The notes under the pieces: generated by a model
Databases searched by the model: none
What the model was told of the DNA's origin: nothing
Seen by the model: the letters and a program-made list of their open reading frames with translations, nothing else
Translations under genes and position numbers: made by a program
Assembly (NCBI GenBank): GCA_902495545.1
Contig: CABUXM010000053.1
Span: forward strand, 1 to 14,743
Direction: 5' to 3'
Source of the DNA: an uncultured Collinsella sp.
GTDB taxonomy: Bacteria; Actinomycetota; Coriobacteriia; Coriobacteriales; Coriobacteriaceae
Length of the DNA: 14,743 nt
In this document: positions 13,901 through 14,743 of the stretch, piece by piece
How the letters are laid out: each line of letters opens with the position of its first letter
Numbering within the stretch: the first letter of the stretch is position 1

Positions 13901-14743
13901 CTACCTCACGTTGTCGTTCATCGCGAAAGAGTTCTTCATGGCGCAGCTCGTGGTGTAGAGCACCTTGCTCAGTAGAGCATCGGTCTCCACGCGGACACGC
14001 TCGGCAAAGGCCTCGTTGGCGCGTGCAAGCTCGGCAGGCACCTCGGCCTCGGGCAGAGCGGCTACGGCAGCGTCGACGTCATGGATCTGCTTGTGGCCCA
14101 TGCCACCGACCTTCTCCTGATAGTCCTCCACAGCGCGGCCGCACTCATGGAAGCGGACGTCGGCCAGGGCGCCGATCAGGCGGTTGGCCCAGTAGAAGTT
14201 TTCGGACGTCACGCGAGCCTGCGTGTCGGCATAGTACTCGGGCATGGTCTCGACGTTGGCGTACAGCGGAACCAGCGCGTTAAACGAGTTGGAGCCAAAG
14301 GCCATCCACTGCACGGCGCGGTAGGCCGGCTGCGCATAGGGACGCAGCTGCAACACGGCGAGCTGGCTGTTGCGATTGATGCCGATGGGGCGATAGGCGC
14401 CACGCGTAGCGGGCGTGCCCTTGCTGCCGTAGCAGTCGTACTCCGTGCCCTGGTAGTGGCTCGAAAGCACGTACTTAATGTCCTCGATGGTCACCTTGCG
14501 CTCGGGCACGCGGCTCCAAGGGATGTCGTCGCTCTCGGGCGTGAAGTCGGCGTCGGGGCCATCCCACACGTCGCTGGGGTTGAGGCAGCGCTGCATGTAC
14601 CAGGCGCGCGGCGTGTTGTAGACATGGTCGCTGTCGCTGTGCGAGCCAAAGGCCTCGCGCGGGTTAAAGACCGCAGCCGGGCCGTCGCCCTCGACGCCCA
14701 GCGTCAGGTCCAGATGCCACTCGGCCATCCAGGCGCGCAGGTC
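13901..14743 (-). CDS. C69-family dipeptidase (PepD-like), C-terminal part
   Basis: The frame is open through the right edge (five codons precede the ATG at 14728), so the start is outside the window and 280 residues are visible, ending at TAG 13903-13901. C69 peptidases are N-terminal-nucleophile hydrolases that cleave dipeptides; the catalytic N-terminal Cys is therefore not visible. Features typical of the family's C-terminal half are HSDSDHVYNTPRAWYMQR, the SSHYQGTEYDCYG segment, RPIGINRNSQLAVLQLRPY, VQWMAFGSNSFNALVPLYANV and FYWANRLIGALAD. A long helical tail follows. No transmembrane anchor is seen at the C-terminus. A small dyad, AGCG/CGCT with TTT (near 13868-13882 on the minus strand), could be a weak terminator before the phasin-like gene. 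Confidence in the family is high; the substrate range is unknown. Confidence 0.9.
   Translation of the reverse strand, partial: DLRAWMAEWHLDLTLGVEGDGPAAVFNPREAFGSHSDSDHVYNTPRAWYMQRCLNPSDVWDGPDADFTPESDDIPWSRVPERKVTIEDIKYVLSSHYQGTEYDCYGSKGTPATRGAYRPIGINRNSQLAVLQLRPYAQPAYRAVQWMAFGSNSFNALVPLYANVETMPEYYADTQARVTSENFYWANRLIGALADVRFHECGRAVEDYQEKVGGMGHKQIHDVDAAVAALPEAEVPAELARANEAFAERVRVETDALLSKVLYTTSCAMKNSFAMNDNVR

Overview
The window looks like a chromosomal segment from a high-GC, Gram-positive gut actinobacterium, most plausibly Collinsella or a close relative in the Coriobacteriia. That is inferred from base composition and gene content: class III fructose-1,6-bisphosphatase, DegV, a phasin-like plus AarF/UbiB-like pair, C69 dipeptidase, and Ser/Lys/Asp-linked surface proteins. 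No rRNA or other marker is present to prove it. No tRNA, insertion sequence, phage gene or CRISPR array was seen.

Left part (1-6340). The window opens inside an RNA cytosine-C5 methyltransferase gene (+). A tiny membrane-protein gene of 56 codons follows on the minus strand (516-686). Next is a 363-residue conserved barrel-like protein (+), which shares a strong bidirectional terminator with a convergent DegV-family lipid-binding protein (-). Then fbp (+) and two diverged GtrA-family membrane proteins (+) run in the same direction. They are separated by unusually structured intergenic DNA (nested inverted repeats, a UUCG tetraloop hairpin, paired direct repeats) and end at a textbook terminator at 6305-6339.

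Central part (6379-11520, minus strand) is the most interesting region. A promoter-like element and a clear cobalamin (B12) riboswitch precede a two-gene operon. Gene one encodes a ~1267-residue secreted protein with a signal peptide, four tandem DUF4430 (transcobalamin-C-terminal-like) domains, a PQQ-type beta-propeller, an InlB-type repeat, a charged wall-spanning linker and a C-terminal membrane anchor. Gene two starts directly after the stop of gene one. It encodes a 309-residue membrane-anchored protein with one DUF4430 domain on a long Ser/Lys/Asp stalk. A perfectly placed terminator closes the operon. I propose that this is a surface corrinoid-capture relay, repressed when B12 is plentiful and formally similar to the NEAT-domain haem relay. 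No transporter lies in the window, and B12 binding is not demonstrated.

Right part (11534-14743, minus strand). A phasin-like small protein and an AarF/ABC1/UbiB kinase-like protein form a tight operon ending at two candidate terminators just upstream of the riboswitch promoter. The window ends within a C69-family dipeptidase gene whose N-terminal catalytic Cys lies outside the window.
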